Source: Guillardia theta CCMP2712
Lineage: Eukaryota; Cryptophyceae; Pyrenomonadales; Geminigeraceae
Length of the DNA: 64,000 bases
NCBI RefSeq assembly: GCF_000315625.1
Contig: NW_005434602.1
Location: 288,750-352,749, forward strand
Direction of reading: 5' to 3'
Below the pieces are notes generated by a model. It was not told where the DNA came from, made no database searches, and worked only from the letters and a program-made list of their open reading frames with translations. The translations under genes and the position numbers were made by a program. Within the stretch, counting starts at the first letter, position 1, and every line of letters starts with the position of its first letter. Of the stretch, positions 24,601-35,680 are shown piece by piece.

Positions 24601-27284
24601 CACGTGCTGCCCCCCATAGCTGAGAAGCAGCTGGAAGGTTTGCTCGAAGGATGGGAGCGCTGGCTGGAGGCAACGCCTGACGCCGTCGCTCAAGTTGACT
24701 TGACTTGACAAGGAGTAACTGCCGTCCAGCCACAGGAACACACAGAAGAATGGCTGGCTCGCCTCCTCGAATCCCACTCCAGCTATTGTGACCTGCATCC
24801 CTCCTTTGCTGGGAGCTGAGGAGGGAGAGAAAGAGTCCCAGGTGAAGCTCGACACGAACATCAGGGGATGAGAGAAGTTGTAGGGCAGAAGAGACTTTGC
24901 GGGCACCATCAACTCGGCAGTCACTGTGAAGGTTCCGTCGCAGCTGATCTCTATGGGAGGAGAGGGCTGCTTGACGGCAGGATTCATAAATGTGAAAGAG
25001 ACAGCAACCCTGGCTCGCGCTGGGAGAGTTTCATTCCGACAGATTCGCAAGTACACGGAGGCGTTGGGTCCACTCCAGGTTGCTCGTCCTGTCACGTCTC
25101 CAACACAGAAGAGAGACTTGTTGCCAAGGATTTGGAAACTTTCGTTGAGCCTGATGCCTTGCAATCCAGCGATCACGATGGTCGAAGCCTCGGATCCCAG
25201 CATGTCGGCATCAACTGCGAAATCAATGTGCAAGGAGTTTGGACTTGAAATGTAAGGAGACACTTGATAGATTGTCTTGTCAATGATTGATGGCTGGAAC
25301 ACAAAGAAAGGGCGAGACGCGTTTTCAACCCCGTAAAGGCCGTGGAGATTGTTTGGGACCTGTTCCGGAGGAATATTGAAATCATCTTGACTCACGTTCA
25401 TGTAGATGTCCGCACCAGCCCTTGGTGAGTCCACGTTGTTGACTTCAAACGTCAAGTAGTAGGTTCTAGAGCAGAGGGTCTCCTGCTGAGGCTGAACGAA
25501 CAGCTCGAGCATACCCGACTGATAATGCATCAACCCGTAGTTGCCCATGGCAGGGGGCTGCGAGCCATCAAAGAAGAGATTCTCCTCTGTCACAAAGTTT
25601 CCCAGCTCATCTTGGCTCCGCACGCCCACGTTCATCCTCTGAGTTCCCGACAACACCAGGGAAGGGATCCCACCAAGCATCAACCTTGCTGACTTTGCAC
25701 CACTGAGGCCATAATTGCAACGGAAAACGACCTCGATGCGGTTGGGTCGATTTGGAAACGGATTGCTCTGAGCGATGGAAGCCACCACGAAACGAGGAAC
25801 TTCCACCCGCAAAGGGCTCAGCCCATCACTGATGCAGCCAAAGAGTCCCCTCGTCGTTTCAACTTGTTGAGGAGAGAAAGGGAATAGACCTTGACCTGAC
25901 ACTTGGAAATCTACGGCTGGTTGAGAGTTCATCATATTCCAAGAGGTGAAACTGAAAGAATATTTTACATTGGCTCTCAGTATGGATCCGCACATGTTCA
26001 AGTCAAGGTTTATCGTCTGACCATCTGAGGATATCAAAAGAGTGCTGACTACACCTCGCGCGCAAAATAATTGATTCCCACCATTCCCTCCGACCACATG
26101 GTCCAGGTCAACAGGTATCACTTCAACGGGAGACGGTGCTGTACCAGACAATCTGATAGTTTCTCCGTCTTCGTAAAGAATATCAACGTTGGTCATAAGC
26201 TCCACAGTAAAAGTGTTCATTACCCCAGGAAGCGGGGTGACTTGACTTAGTTTACCCACCAAAAAACGAGGAATGATAGTCAGGAAGGGATCTTTCCCTC
26301 CAGAGACTCCTCGAGCTGACTGTGATAGTCCTGGTTTGGCGACCGCTGTGCTTAAGATCGATATCCTCAACTGCCCCTGCGCTGAGACTAAAAAATCAGC
26401 GCTCGCATCAATGGACTGGTTGAAATTCACAAAAACAAAATTTGAAGTGTACATTTGACCAGGGCTGAACTTTGCCCCTTTGCAAAGAATAAGATCTACA
26501 AGATAAGTTGTATCGCTGACATTGTTAACCATGGAATCACAGAATGATGTATCATCGAAATTTCCAAAGACAGAATTGACCAAGTTGGCCGGCAGCGCCT
26601 GTGAAACAATCCTCATCGTTATCTTCTGAAATACATCTGAGCTCAACTCGAAATTAGTTTGAAGGGAAAGGAAGATGGTATTCCGTATGCCTGCTATTGG
26701 AGTAAACTGGGATATTTGAAGCTTGTCAAATTTCGGGATAGTAATAAACAATGGCTCCTCGGCAGCGCTGATACCAAATAGCGACCCTGACAGCCTCGTC
26801 ATCAAGAAAGGTCCCATGTTGAAAGCTCCAGAGGCAGAGATGTAGAGCTGGGGAGAAGATTGCGGATTGGGCGGATTGAAGACTTTGACAGAAAATAATA
26901 TGTTATGTTGGCTGACAGGACAAAACTTTCACAAAGCTGGAGATGAAACAATGCTCCTTCTGGTACAAGAGAGACAGCTAATGAGCAGAACGCTTGCATG
27001 TCTGCTGGACTTGTTGTATTCTGCAGGTGTATCTCACTTCGGTTGTGTAAGCCTGTGAATGTCATGACGGTAACGTTGGACAGATTCGCTGCTGTGAGCG
27101 TTGCATTTATCCTCAAAGAGAACATGAGGAGGTTTTCACCACTGACAAAAGGATTCGACTGTTTGACAGTGGCCATACTGAAGACGGGATCAGACGCTAC
27201 GGGTATTGATCTACAGACTAGGACGAGCAGCCATACCGAGAACTTGAGACAGGAGGAAGCAAAGGAGAGCCGAGGAGCTGTCAT
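6626..27284 (-). CDS. Giant secreted multidomain protein (TIG, cadherin-like, LamG, EAR and kelch/Rax2-like modules)
   Basis: Starts at 27284 with a signal-peptide-like segment (FSVWLLVLVC). A single exon runs from about 26890 to 8765; one intron (8523-8764) joins in phase to a last exon ending at 6626. Total is about 6,800 residues, rich in N-glycosylation sequons. Approximate order: 150-180-residue N-terminal repeats (27.2-24.9 kb); TIG-like folds (24.8-23.5 kb, GGYQVTVYGFGF); many cadherin-like repeats with a DDGG..GG.N signature followed by VNQPPSF (23.3-15.6 kb); a LamG domain (14.7-14.0 kb); EAR/EPTP-type repeats such as SYLAVANYLGPVMVYP (13.7-10.0 kb); more cadherin-like repeats; then a C-terminal propeller with VGGGVNGPVFSMLVLND. 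No C-terminal membrane helix is visible, so it is probably secreted or a cell-surface coat protein (inference). Frame changes by one base near 26892, so the start is joined on homology between the N-terminal repeats only. Confidence 0.8.
8523..8764 (-). other. Only clear intron of the giant gene
   Basis: On the minus strand the donor is AG|GTAGAG at 8764 and the acceptor CTCGCTGCAG|CTTC at 8523. Joining gives an unbroken frame across the junction (AG plus C forms a serine codon). It separates the main exon from the last 1.9 kb exon, which encodes the kelch/Rax2-like propeller. Confidence 0.8.
19497..19960. repeat. Near-identical internal copy A in the giant gene
   Basis: This stretch matches 21321-21784 almost base for base at both ends, with a divergent middle of equal length. 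The spacing between copies is exactly 1,824 bp (608 codons) throughout, so it marks a tandem duplication of a 608-residue module. Confidence 0.9.
21321..21784. repeat. Near-identical internal copy B in the giant gene
   Basis: Partner of 19497-19960. The two encode the same cadherin-like units (ending DDGGWYGGGRNRSEAA and DDGGTANGGVNVSRS). The rest of the 1,824-bp modules has diverged strongly, which suggests these parts were homogenised by gene conversion. Confidence 0.9.
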
Positions 27285-28068
27285 GGCTGAACTTTTGATG
27301 ATGGGAGGGAGAGCACACGGAGGAGAAGCTCAGCAAGCTTCAAAGGCAAGTTGTGACTTGAGGATCAGGATGGGGGAGGAAGTGGAAGAGAAGCAGCAGG
27401 AGCAGGACGGGGCAAGAGGACACGAGCTCCAAGGCGCCATCGTCTCTTCGCTAGAGGGACCGGAGGTACCGTTATGCCTAGTCAATCTATTCGTAACGGC
27501 TATGACAGTTGGAGAGTAAAGGACACCGGTGTCCGACGGTCGGACCGGGTCAGTGATGATCCGAGGTCCGGGCCGGCGCGCTGCGACGCCGGGCGGGCGG
27601 GCACACTCAGACAGTTTATTTATGAGCCACGGTCTATAGTGAAGGTATCAGTTAAGTTTGGGGGACAGCAGTCGGCAGGATTAGGTTTGGTTCTCGCTGT
27701 CTTTTCTCTTCTCGCCGTTTGGCCTGTGCGACAGTGTCAGGGTCAAGCCTCCTCGACTCTCCTGATTGTCCTCGTACTGATTTTTAACTTAACTTTGAGT
27801 AAAGTCTATTGACTGGTTTACTAAGTGACAGCGCCGTGTCGCCGCGGGGCTGGCGCGGCCGCGGTCCGTCCGGCGTTCACGGCCGGCCGGGCCGGGCCCA
27901 GTGTCAGCCAGTGACTCGGACTCCGGGAGGTGCCGCGAGTCTGGCGGACTCGGAGGCAAGTTTGCCGTGAAAGTTTCAACTTTGAGAAGTTTGAAAGTTT
28001 CAACTTGTTACATAACTTGTGTACACGATGCGGACATGGAGCAAGTGCCCGCAAGCGAGAGGAAGGGA

Positions 28069-28121
<53 letters not shown>

Positions 28122-28228
28122 AAGAGAGAATGGTTGGAGGCAATGTCCTCACTTGGTCCCAGTCGCAACAGGGGTATGGGAACATGAGCGGCTTCAAAGA
28201 GCAGGTTGCTTGATCTCCTCGTCCCCGC
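27285..28228. promoter_or_regulatory. Divergent promoter region, giant gene and lipin gene
   Basis: The giant gene leaves to the left and the lipin gene to the right. The stretch contains CpG-rich segments at about 27530-27600 and 27830-27960. No TATA-like box at a fixed distance is apparent, unlike the genes right of 43.9 kb. A GGCA microsatellite lies just before the lipin start. Confidence 0.5.
28070..28120. repeat. (GGCA)n microsatellite
   Basis: About twelve uninterrupted copies of a 4-bp unit lie 110 bp upstream of the lipin start. They would be in its 5' flank or leader. Confidence 0.95.
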
Positions 28229-30065
28229 ATGCCTAGTGAGCCCATGTCGCCGCAGCGGAACGGAGCCTCGAAGGATGCGACAGGCAACTCAGGTGGGAGG
28301 AATGATGAAAGCAACAACTGATCTCTCCGTTCAGCTCCAGGAGGTATCTCGACGGCCATACCAGGCATGGCAGAGACCTTCCAGCTCATCAAGGTACTGA
28401 GCGCTCGGAGCTCTATTGGACGTGACTACCTCGAACAGGACAAGGTGTCAGCAGCAGGCAGCGGGAGCATCTTGAAGAGGCATAGCGGAGCTGCCGACAT
28501 CGTCTTTGTTCGTCACGGAGGTGGAGGGAGAGTTGTTGCTGATGAAAGTGAGGAGAGCAAGCAGATGCCAAGCAAGGGAAACTCGTGTATTATTGCAGCG
28601 ATTTCCACGTTCATGTGATACCCGACTGCCCTGCATGTCAACTGCACCCTACCAATTATCTTGTCAAAGCTCTTCGTGTGATATTGCTGCCTCTCTTATC
28701 TACATCTTCGTCATCCAATGCTCTTCTCGCCTGCCCTCTGCTTTTGCATCGTTTGTAAGATTTCATCCAGGTTGGCCGAGATTCGAAGCTTGGGCAGGTA
28801 AATCCCTTCCCTTCCCTTCCCCTCCAGCTCCTCGTTTCCCTCCCCTCCCCTCCCCTCCCCTCCCCTCCCAACTCGTTGCTCAACAAGGCATCAGCTCATT
28901 CGCTCTCAGACTCTCACCGGCATCACCGTGGAGATTTTCGTCAATGAGACCAAGACGAGCCTCTCCATGAAGATTCAAGTCCTTGCTCGATCCCCAGCTG
29001 GTCGAGAGCTGACAGTTGAAGATAGGAGGATCACCGCTGCATGTTCGAAGGAGGAAACCTGAAGCCAACCCCTCAGCAGGTTTTGTACCTCTAACATCCT
29101 CCTCTTGCTCTTCCTACGCCAACTCCTCCTTCACTGAATTGCTTCACCACCTCTTCCTTCCCTCTCCCTCTCCCCACCTTCTTCCCTCCACCTATCTCCC
29201 TTCCTCTTCTCTTCTCTCCCCTCCCCCTCCTGTTCCCTCCCCTCTTCCCTTCCCTTCTCGTCCCTTCTCTCCTCCCCCCCCTCTTACCCCCCCCTACACA
29301 CACATTCCCCTTCTGCTCGTTTTGCTTTCCTGCTCGCCCTCCTCCGGTCCCACCTCTGTCCCACCTCCTTTCCGCAGATCGCGGAGGTTGGGAAGCTGCT
29401 CAAGTCGGGAAGAAATTCTGTCAGATATCAGGTTGACTTCAAACTTGTCCCCCCCCCCTCTCATCTTGTCCTTGTCTGCTGTAGGTGTTGGGAGAGAAGG
29501 CGCTGTTTGAGATCAGGGCCTTTATCTACCTGTGGAACTCAACAGATAAGGTTGAGGAGGAGGAGGAGGAGGAGGAGGAGGAGGAGGAGAGGGAGAGGTG
29601 GTGGAGGAAGGAGAGGAGGAGGAGGAGAGGTTGAGGTTGAGGAGGGACGAGGACGAGGATGAGGACGAGAGGGAGAGGCGGAGGAGGGAGGAGAGGAGGA
29701 GCAGCAGGAGAAAGATAGTTACGTTGTTCCTTTTGCAGGTTGTTGTCTGTGACATCGATGGAACAGTCACTCGATCAGACTTCCTCGGTTACAGGTGATC
29801 TGTACTTGCAGGATCCACAGAGATCATGATCGTTGATGTTGTTGTTGATGATGATGATTATGACGACGACGATGACGATGACGGTGGTGATGATGATGAC
29901 GGTGATAGTTGTTGTTGTTGTCGTCGTCGTCTTCTTCTTTGTTGGTGATGATTGTTGAATGCAGTGCACATCTTCTCGGATACGAGTACACACATGATGG
30001 AGTCACGGATGTACTGAATTATCTCCATGAGGTTTTATCAATCACTCTCCTTTCCCTCTCCTCTC
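28229..30065 (+). CDS. Lipin-type phosphatidate phosphatase, 3' part lost in gap
   Basis: Lipins dephosphorylate phosphatidate to diacylglycerol (Mg2+-dependent, HAD fold) and govern triglyceride and phospholipid synthesis. Exons with good phase: 28229-28292, 28335 onward, 29378-29431, 29485-29550, 29739-29794 and 29965-30031. The N-terminal region resembles the N-Lip domain (SGAADIVFVRH; later GITVEIFVNETKTSLSMKI), although two middle exon borders are not settled. The C-terminal LNS2 domain is clear: FEIRAFIYLWNSTDK, then VVVCDIDGTVTRSDFLGY with the catalytic DxDxT motif (DIDGT), then YTHDGVTDVLNYL. The rest of the domain falls in the unsequenced gap. ATG 28229 was chosen because the spliced frame is open from it. 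The protein would be shorter between N-Lip and LNS2 than animal lipins. Confidence 0.85.
29551..29700. repeat. (GGA)n purine tract inside a lipin intron
   Basis: The intron 29551-29738 just before the catalytic exon is filled with GAGGAG-type repeats. It makes this intron about four times the usual length here. Confidence 0.9.
29820..29945. repeat. GAT/GTT trinucleotide repeats inside a lipin intron
   Basis: The intron 29795-29964 just after the catalytic exon contains imperfect gatgat, gacgac and gttgtt runs. Open frames here are repeat artefacts. Confidence 0.9.
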
Positions 30066-31018
30066 NNNNNNNNNNNNNNNNNNNNNNNNNNNNNNNNNNN
30101 NNNNNNNNNNNNNNNNNNNNNNNNNNNNNNNNNNNNNNNNNNNNNNNNNNNNNNNNNNNNNNNNNNNNNNNNNNNNNNNNNNNNNNNNNNNNNNNNNNNN
30201 NNNNNNNNNNNNNNNNNNNNNNNNNNNNNNNNNNNNNNNNNNNNNNNNNNNNNNNNNNNNNNNNNNNNNNNNNNNNNNNNNNNNNNNNNNNNNNNNNNNN
30301 NNNNNNNNNNNNNNNNNNNNNNNNNNNNNNNNNNNNNNNNNNNNNNNNNNNNNNNNNNNNNNNNNNNNNNNNNNNNNNNNNNNNNNNNNNNNNNNNNNNN
30401 NNNNNNNNNNNNNNNNNNNNNNNNNNNNNNNNNNNNNNNNNNNNNNNNNNNNNNNNNNNNNNNNNNNNNNNNNNNNNNNNNNNNNNNNNNNNNNNNNNNN
30501 NNNNNNNNNNNNNNNNNNNNNNNNNNNNNNNNNNNNNNNNNNNNNNNNNNNNNNNNNNNNNNNNNNNNNNNNNNNNNNNNNNNNNNNNNNNNNNNNNNNN
30601 NNNNNNNNNNNNNNNNNNNNNNNNNNNNNNNNNNNNNNNNNNNNNNNNNNNNNNNNNNNNNNNNNNNNNNNNNNNNNNNNNNNNNNNNNNNNNNNNNNNN
30701 NNNNNNNNNNNNNNNNNNNNNNNNNNNNNNNNNNNNNNNNNNNNNNNNNNNNNNNNNNNNNNNNNNNNNNNNNNNNNNNNNNNNNNNNNNNNNNNNNNNN
30801 NNNNNNNNNNNNNNNNNNNNNNNNNNNNNNNNNNNNNNNNNNNNNNNNNNNNNNNNNNNNNNNNNNNNNNNNNNNNNNNNNNNNNNNNNNNNNNNNNNNN
30901 NNNNNNNNNNNNNNNNNNNNNNNNNNNNNNNNNNNNNNNNNNNNNNNNNNNNNNNNNNNNNNNNNNNNNNNNNNNNNNNNNNNNNNNNNNNNNNNNNNNN
31001 NNNNNNNNNNNNNNNNNN
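30066..31018. other. Assembly gap (N run, 953 bases)
   Basis: Only N is given. The sequence just right of the gap recurs 600 bp downstream, so a tandem array may have stopped the assembly. The true size may differ. Confidence 1.
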
Positions 31019-31680
31019 CGGGAGGGTGACGGGGGACGGGGTCAGGGCTACGGGAGGCGCTGTCGATGCTGGAGCAGGAGATGACGGATCTACGCGCGGA
31101 GAGAGACGCGTTGGTAGAGCAGGCAGCCGCAGAGGTCAGGGCATCAGCAGGGGAGGAGGAGGAGGCATGACATGCCGGGGACGCAGGAGACAGCGACCAA
31201 GAGCCTCGAGGAGAGATACGAGGAGACAGCGCGTAGCGCCGAGGAGCTGAGAGCGAAGCTGGCTGAGCTGGTACGTACGAGGAGGCGGCGAGGGAGGACG
31301 GGAGCAGACCTGAGACCGGGCCCGGGGGGTCATAGGAGGGCGCCGGAGCGACCAAGGACGGTCGGGTGGAGGAGCTGGGGCGACTGGTAGAGGACCTCGA
31401 GGTAGGAGAGCGGGCCGGGCCGGGCCGGGCAGGACGGAGGGACGGAGGGAGGGGAGCTGACGGGCGCTTACAGGGGCAGCTTGCGGAGGCTTCAAGGAAG
31501 GAGACAGGTAGCCGCAGAAGGGAGGGGGGAGGGGAGGGACAGAGGCGCGGAGGAGGCGGGGAGGGGGGCAGGGAGGGAGGGGGATCAAGGAGGGGACACG
31601 GGCGAGACGCGGGCGGGGCGGGAGGGTGACGGGGGACGGGGTCAGGGCTACGGGAGGCGCTGTCGATGCTGGAGCAGGAG
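31019..31680. repeat. 62-bp direct repeats flanking a 0.6-kb unit at the gap edge
   Basis: Positions 31019-31080 and 31619-31680 are identical over 62 bp, with a spacing of 600 bp. Each holds the exon start reading LREALSMLEQE. The unit probably continues into the gap. Confidence 0.9.
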
Positions 31681-33860
31681 GTATCAGTTCTTTCGTTGGT
31701 TTGCTCGAATGCTGCAGATATAGCTCAGGTAAGGGATTGCGTTTTTATTTTTTTTTACGTTGTCACAGGCAGTCGACAAGTCGTTAGATGCGTTGCTGTC
31801 GCCGCTCTGTGTTGTCGAGGATTCTTTGCTCGCAGCCTCAACATGCGTCGATGAACTTCGTAGGCGGATGTCTTGTGCGCATGAAGCGAACCGAAGAGCG
31901 TCGGAGAGCTCTGCTGGGTTCCTCTCCTCTCTTTCTGTTGCGGTTGAAACCAGCGAACGAGCGGTCGAGGGTCTCGAGCTCTCACTCGCTGATTTCGTCA
32001 CTCGCCAGCAGCACCTCGCGTCGCAGTCAAAGTCACGATCTCTCCAGCTGGACTCCTCCATCTGTAGTGTCGGCGCGACTGTCGAAGACATCGAGGGGAT
32101 CCTTGCGCTATCAAAGGCAGCATGGCGGCACGTGCAAGAGAGTCTGTCGCACAAGTTGAGAATGTTGTTGAAGGAGGCGAAAACATGCGAAAGGATCGCA
32201 GGCGATGCTGGGGATCCAACGGTTTACAACGGACTTGTGAGAACCATCGACGAGCTGACCCGAACGAAGAAGATGGTGGAAGAAGAGCTGAAGGTGAGAA
32301 ACAGTGAGCTGAACAAGCTCAAGAGACACGTCGAGAAGCTTAAGGAAAGCGACCGAGCGAGTGCAGCTCCTCCTCCTGCTGAAGCCAATCAAGAATGGCA
32401 GACTTTACAGCTCAAGCTCACGAAAGTAGAGCAGGAGAACCAGGAACTGAGTCGCCTGCTCGTGGACTTCGACTCGGAGCAGGTGCTTGCTGCCTCGCCT
32501 TGCTCGTCTGAACCGAAGACTGCAGCTGGCGATGAGAGATCATCTAGAGCAGCAGTCGAACACCTTCAAGAGCTTCTTGCTGTGCCTCCTCGACTTCCTC
32601 TCACCCGTCAGCTCCTGCACGCGCGAAGACATGCAGGAGAAGTTGGTGGACCTGCTCAAGTTCATAGACTTTGCTGAGGGTTCAGACTCGACCTCTGCTG
32701 AGGCCCTACAAGGTTCCGTCCTCGCTCTTGCTGCCCTTCGACCCGCGAGTGTCGACCAGGTGAGGGTCCCGTGAGGGTCTGGCGGGTGACCGACGAGCCT
32801 GGCAGAGAGAATCGACAGACGTCAAACGAGAACTCACAGAGATCGCCGCAGCTCTCGATCGCGCTCTCTCCCTCCACCACGAGTGGCTCTCCTCGCAGGC
32901 TTGCCTTCTGTGTGACAGCTTGTCGGAAGATCAGGGGCCATCCATCAACGCTGACTCGACCCTCCTCCGCACTCCTGAGACCTCAAGAGTGAAACGATCC
33001 TCCTCCACCCGCTCAGGCTGACAGTTGACCAGGACAAGCCCTGGCAGGTTGTGGGAGAGCTTGTCTCCGTCTCCAGTGCTTTCAAGCCTCCCAAGTGAGA
33101 GCGATAGGTCAAGCAGGTCGCTGATTGCTCGTCCCAGGGAGCTCATGACGCCTCCGACGCCCAAGAGCGACAGGGATGAGAGGTCGGCGGCAGCTTCTTC
33201 TTTCGCTTCTCACGTGCTGCCGCAGCCGGCGGAGCTCCACGCGACCCCTTCAGATCTTAAGCCCTCCGCCCAGCAGCCCCGACCATCTTGACAGTCCCAC
33301 AGAAGACTCTCCAGGTCAGGTGAGCAGCAGCTGGGAATCGCACAAGGAAGGTGAGGAGGCAGCGAGACTCGCGTCGCCCGAGCCTTCAGCGAAGTCTCCT
33401 TGGACTCCCCAGACAGGCAGGAGAGGAAAACTTCCCCCGCTCCGAGTCACAGCCATCAGCGCCGTCAACCTTCGCACCCACTCTCAGCAAGTCTACTGCC
33501 GGATGCGACTGAACCGAGAAGTCAGAGTCTTATGCTCTCGCCCTCGCTCTGCTTCCCTCCTCCAGCTGCCCCTCCTCTCTCCCCCTCGCTTCCTCTTCTC
33601 ACCATGTATCAGACTTGGCATACTGCCCTCGCAGCGGCGGACAAGGACCCCTACTGGAACGAGAGCCATGTCTTCCTGCCGGACAGGTGCGCCTCAGACA
33701 CTGGGCTCTCGAGTCCGCGAGGTGACGGAGGAGCAGAGTGACGAGGGATCTACACGTAGCGCTGCTGTCGGAGCATCACGACATGCTCGGGCATGTGTCA
33801 GTCTCCCTCTGGGACGCCGGCCTGCAGGTGTCTTCCTCCCTTGCCTCCCGTATCAGCTGA
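31045..33860 (+). CDS. Coiled-coil protein with C-terminal C2-like domain, 5' part in gap
   Basis: Phase-consistent exons: about 31046-31134, 31187-31270, 31336-31401, 31474-31507, 31646-31728, 31769-32482, 32526-32759, 32806-32909, 33017-33094, 33138-33182, 33226-33520, 33613-33686 and 33746-33860. The N-terminal two thirds is heptad-rich (SLEERYEETARSAEELRAKL). A Pro/Ser linker follows, and the last four exons together give a C2-like beta sandwich: LPPLRVTAISAVNL, then DKDPYWNESHVFLPD, then DMLGHVSVSLWD. The acidic calcium-binding loop residues are incomplete, so lipid binding without calcium or protein binding is more likely (inference). The long coil plus C2 suggests a membrane tether, centriolar or ciliary protein. 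Start unknown. Confidence 0.65.
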
Positions 33861-34144
33861 AGAGGAGCAGGGCATGTGGGAGGAAGGAGCTAGCGCTCGC
33901 AAAGCGCTGGAGGTAATGAGCATGGATGGAGCGAGCGTGCGAGGCACAGGAGGCCGAGCAGGTACGGGAGAAGCATGCGAGGGTATGCTGACAGCGCTTC
34001 AAGTGCTTCTCCATCTCGACTTCTCTCTGGATCCGCATACGACTTAGAGTGGAGCAAAGCAGAAGCGAGAAATGAAGGGGAGCAAGAAAATCACAACTTG
34101 AGCAATTGACCATGTAAAACACAAGTTGAAATAGGTCACAAAGC
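33861..34144. other. Gap between convergent genes
   Basis: The coiled-coil/C2 gene and the DENR gene converge here. Sequence is unremarkable; no gene seen. Confidence 0.6.
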
Positions 34145-35307
34145 TTAGCTTGCTTTGATCCTGACATCTACTTGCCTCCTACCGCCATCGTTCCTGATTC
34201 TTCTGCCGCCTGCTCTGAATGTCAACGAACAAGCTCGACCACTCCTCTTCCTCACGACCGGAATCTTAGTCAGCTTCGGGCCGGCACCATCCACAAAGAA
34301 GATGTCCTGAAGGGAAGGGTGAGCGGGGGAGGGCAGCGGGAGCGGAGGGACCTTGATGTCGATCTTGAACTCTTTGACGATGACAGACACGAGGTCGTCT
34401 TTCACGTCTCCCTGGATCTCAATCTCCTCCTTGTTATCGGCTGTCTCTGTCACTGCTGCTCCCGTCGAGAACTTCTTCTTGAAGATCTTGCACGCGTCCG
34501 GCAGCTTAATGCCTGCCGCCTCGTCAGCGAGGTCAAGCGCCTCCTCCTCCTGCGCTCCAAGCCCCCAGCCCTCATGCATCAGTCGCATCATCGACGCTCA
34601 GCATTTGATGGTTTCTTGAGACGATCATCGGGACTCGCAGGGGAAAGCGAGAGGGAGGGGAGCTAGAGCCTTACCGAAGAGCTCCAGGCCTCTCACTGTG
34701 CAAACGAACTTTCGCTTCTGACGCTGCTTGGAGGACAACCAAACCTCCTTAGCCGGCTCCTGCACAGCCGATCTCACCCCTCCCCTCTCTCCCTGCGCAT
34801 CCCCACCTTCACTTTCTTTCCTCCAGGAAGCTCCTTCACTTTGGGCTCTGCTTCCTTCGCGTCTCCTCCACTTGCAGCAGCAGCTACACCCTCCTGCTCA
34901 GTCGAGTAGCCATACTTGGCTGCGAGCTCGGGTGCATTGGCGAGAAGCCATGCCTGTCAGACCTTGAGACCCCATCGAGCTTGCCGCACAGACGTCAGCA
35001 CGCGACCCTCACCTTGCATTCCGGTGTCACTTCCCCGCTCTTTGGGCCCATCCATGCGCAGTACTCCGGGGGACATGAGCAGGCTCCGCAGTAGAGAACC
35101 TGAGGCGTCGGTGAGGCTTGACGGAGGGGACACCAAGTACTCACTTTGAGAGGGTACCTCGAGTCTAGGTTGGCGTCTTCCATCTTGCCAGCAACCTGAG
35201 CAACCTCCTCGTCCGAGCCATTCTGAGCCTGTCTCAGCCTCCTCGCTCATGCGCATGCCATCTACCTCTTCGTCGCTCGAGTCCTTCTTACGGACGCGTC
35301 GGGGCAT
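34145..35307 (-). CDS. DENR: DENR, density-regulated translation factor (SUI1 domain)
   Basis: DENR pairs with MCT-1 to recycle 40S subunits and drive reinitiation. Seven exons join in phase: 35307-35266, 35228-35145, 35099-35013, 34953-34807, 34759-34675, 34554-34352 and 34306-34145. N terminus MPRRVRKKDSSDEE. The conserved N-terminal zinc-binding module is visible as YPLKVLYCGACSCPPEYCAWM plus a later cysteine. The SUI1 domain follows: WLSSKQRQKRKFVCTVRGLE, then DACKIFKKKFSTGAAVTE, then EIEIQGDVKDDLV. The C terminus is 50 residues longer than usual and basic. One acceptor (34555, TTGGAG|CG) is unusual, but the phase requires it. It lies head-to-tail behind GCN2. Confidence 0.9.
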
Positions 35308-35680
35308 CGCGAATGGGCGTGTGAGGGCCTAGGGACGAGCGAAGAAGAAGAGAAGTTGCGAGAGAAGAAGAGTCTTCTACAGGAGCGAGAGGGGAAGGAG
35401 AGGAGGGAGAGGAGGGAGAAGAGGGAGAGGAGGGAGAGGAGGGGTGGGGGGTGAAGGAGGAGGGGGCGGGAGGGAGGGAGGGGGTAGGAGGAGGAGGAGG
35501 AGGACAGAAGCGTGCCACGCTTTTTAGAGGTTTGAACTGACTTGAATCGAATGATTTTATCAAAAAAATCATACTGAATCGAATCAAACCGTCAAAATTT
35601 GCTAGCCTGGCATGGTGTCGCCCGTCGAAGCACCCCGATAGTCGGAGCCCAGCAGGGCGTCCGAGTCAGCTGGAGTCTAG
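35308..35680. repeat. Purine-rich tract upstream of DENR
   Basis: Between the GCN2 stop and the DENR start lies a GGAGAGGAGGG-type tract (about 35385-35505). Much of the remaining sequence is the 3' flank of GCN2. No gene seen. Confidence 0.7.

Noticed and set aside
27474-27812. Open frame in the divergent promoter region
   Set aside because: No splice sites, no recognisable domain, and a composition like the surrounding intergenic DNA.
28069-28120. CRISPR-like or regulatory array at the GGCA repeats
   Set aside because: A plain 4-bp microsatellite without spacers. None of the window's arrays has the repeat/spacer pattern of CRISPR.
30042-31355. Open frames running through the N gap
   Set aside because: Almost all codons are N; they only reflect missing sequence.
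35592-35680. Longer C terminus for GCN2 by reading through to 35592
   Set aside because: Splicing at 35823/35773 gives the family's typical ending and a stop at 35681; read-through gives low-complexity sequence.
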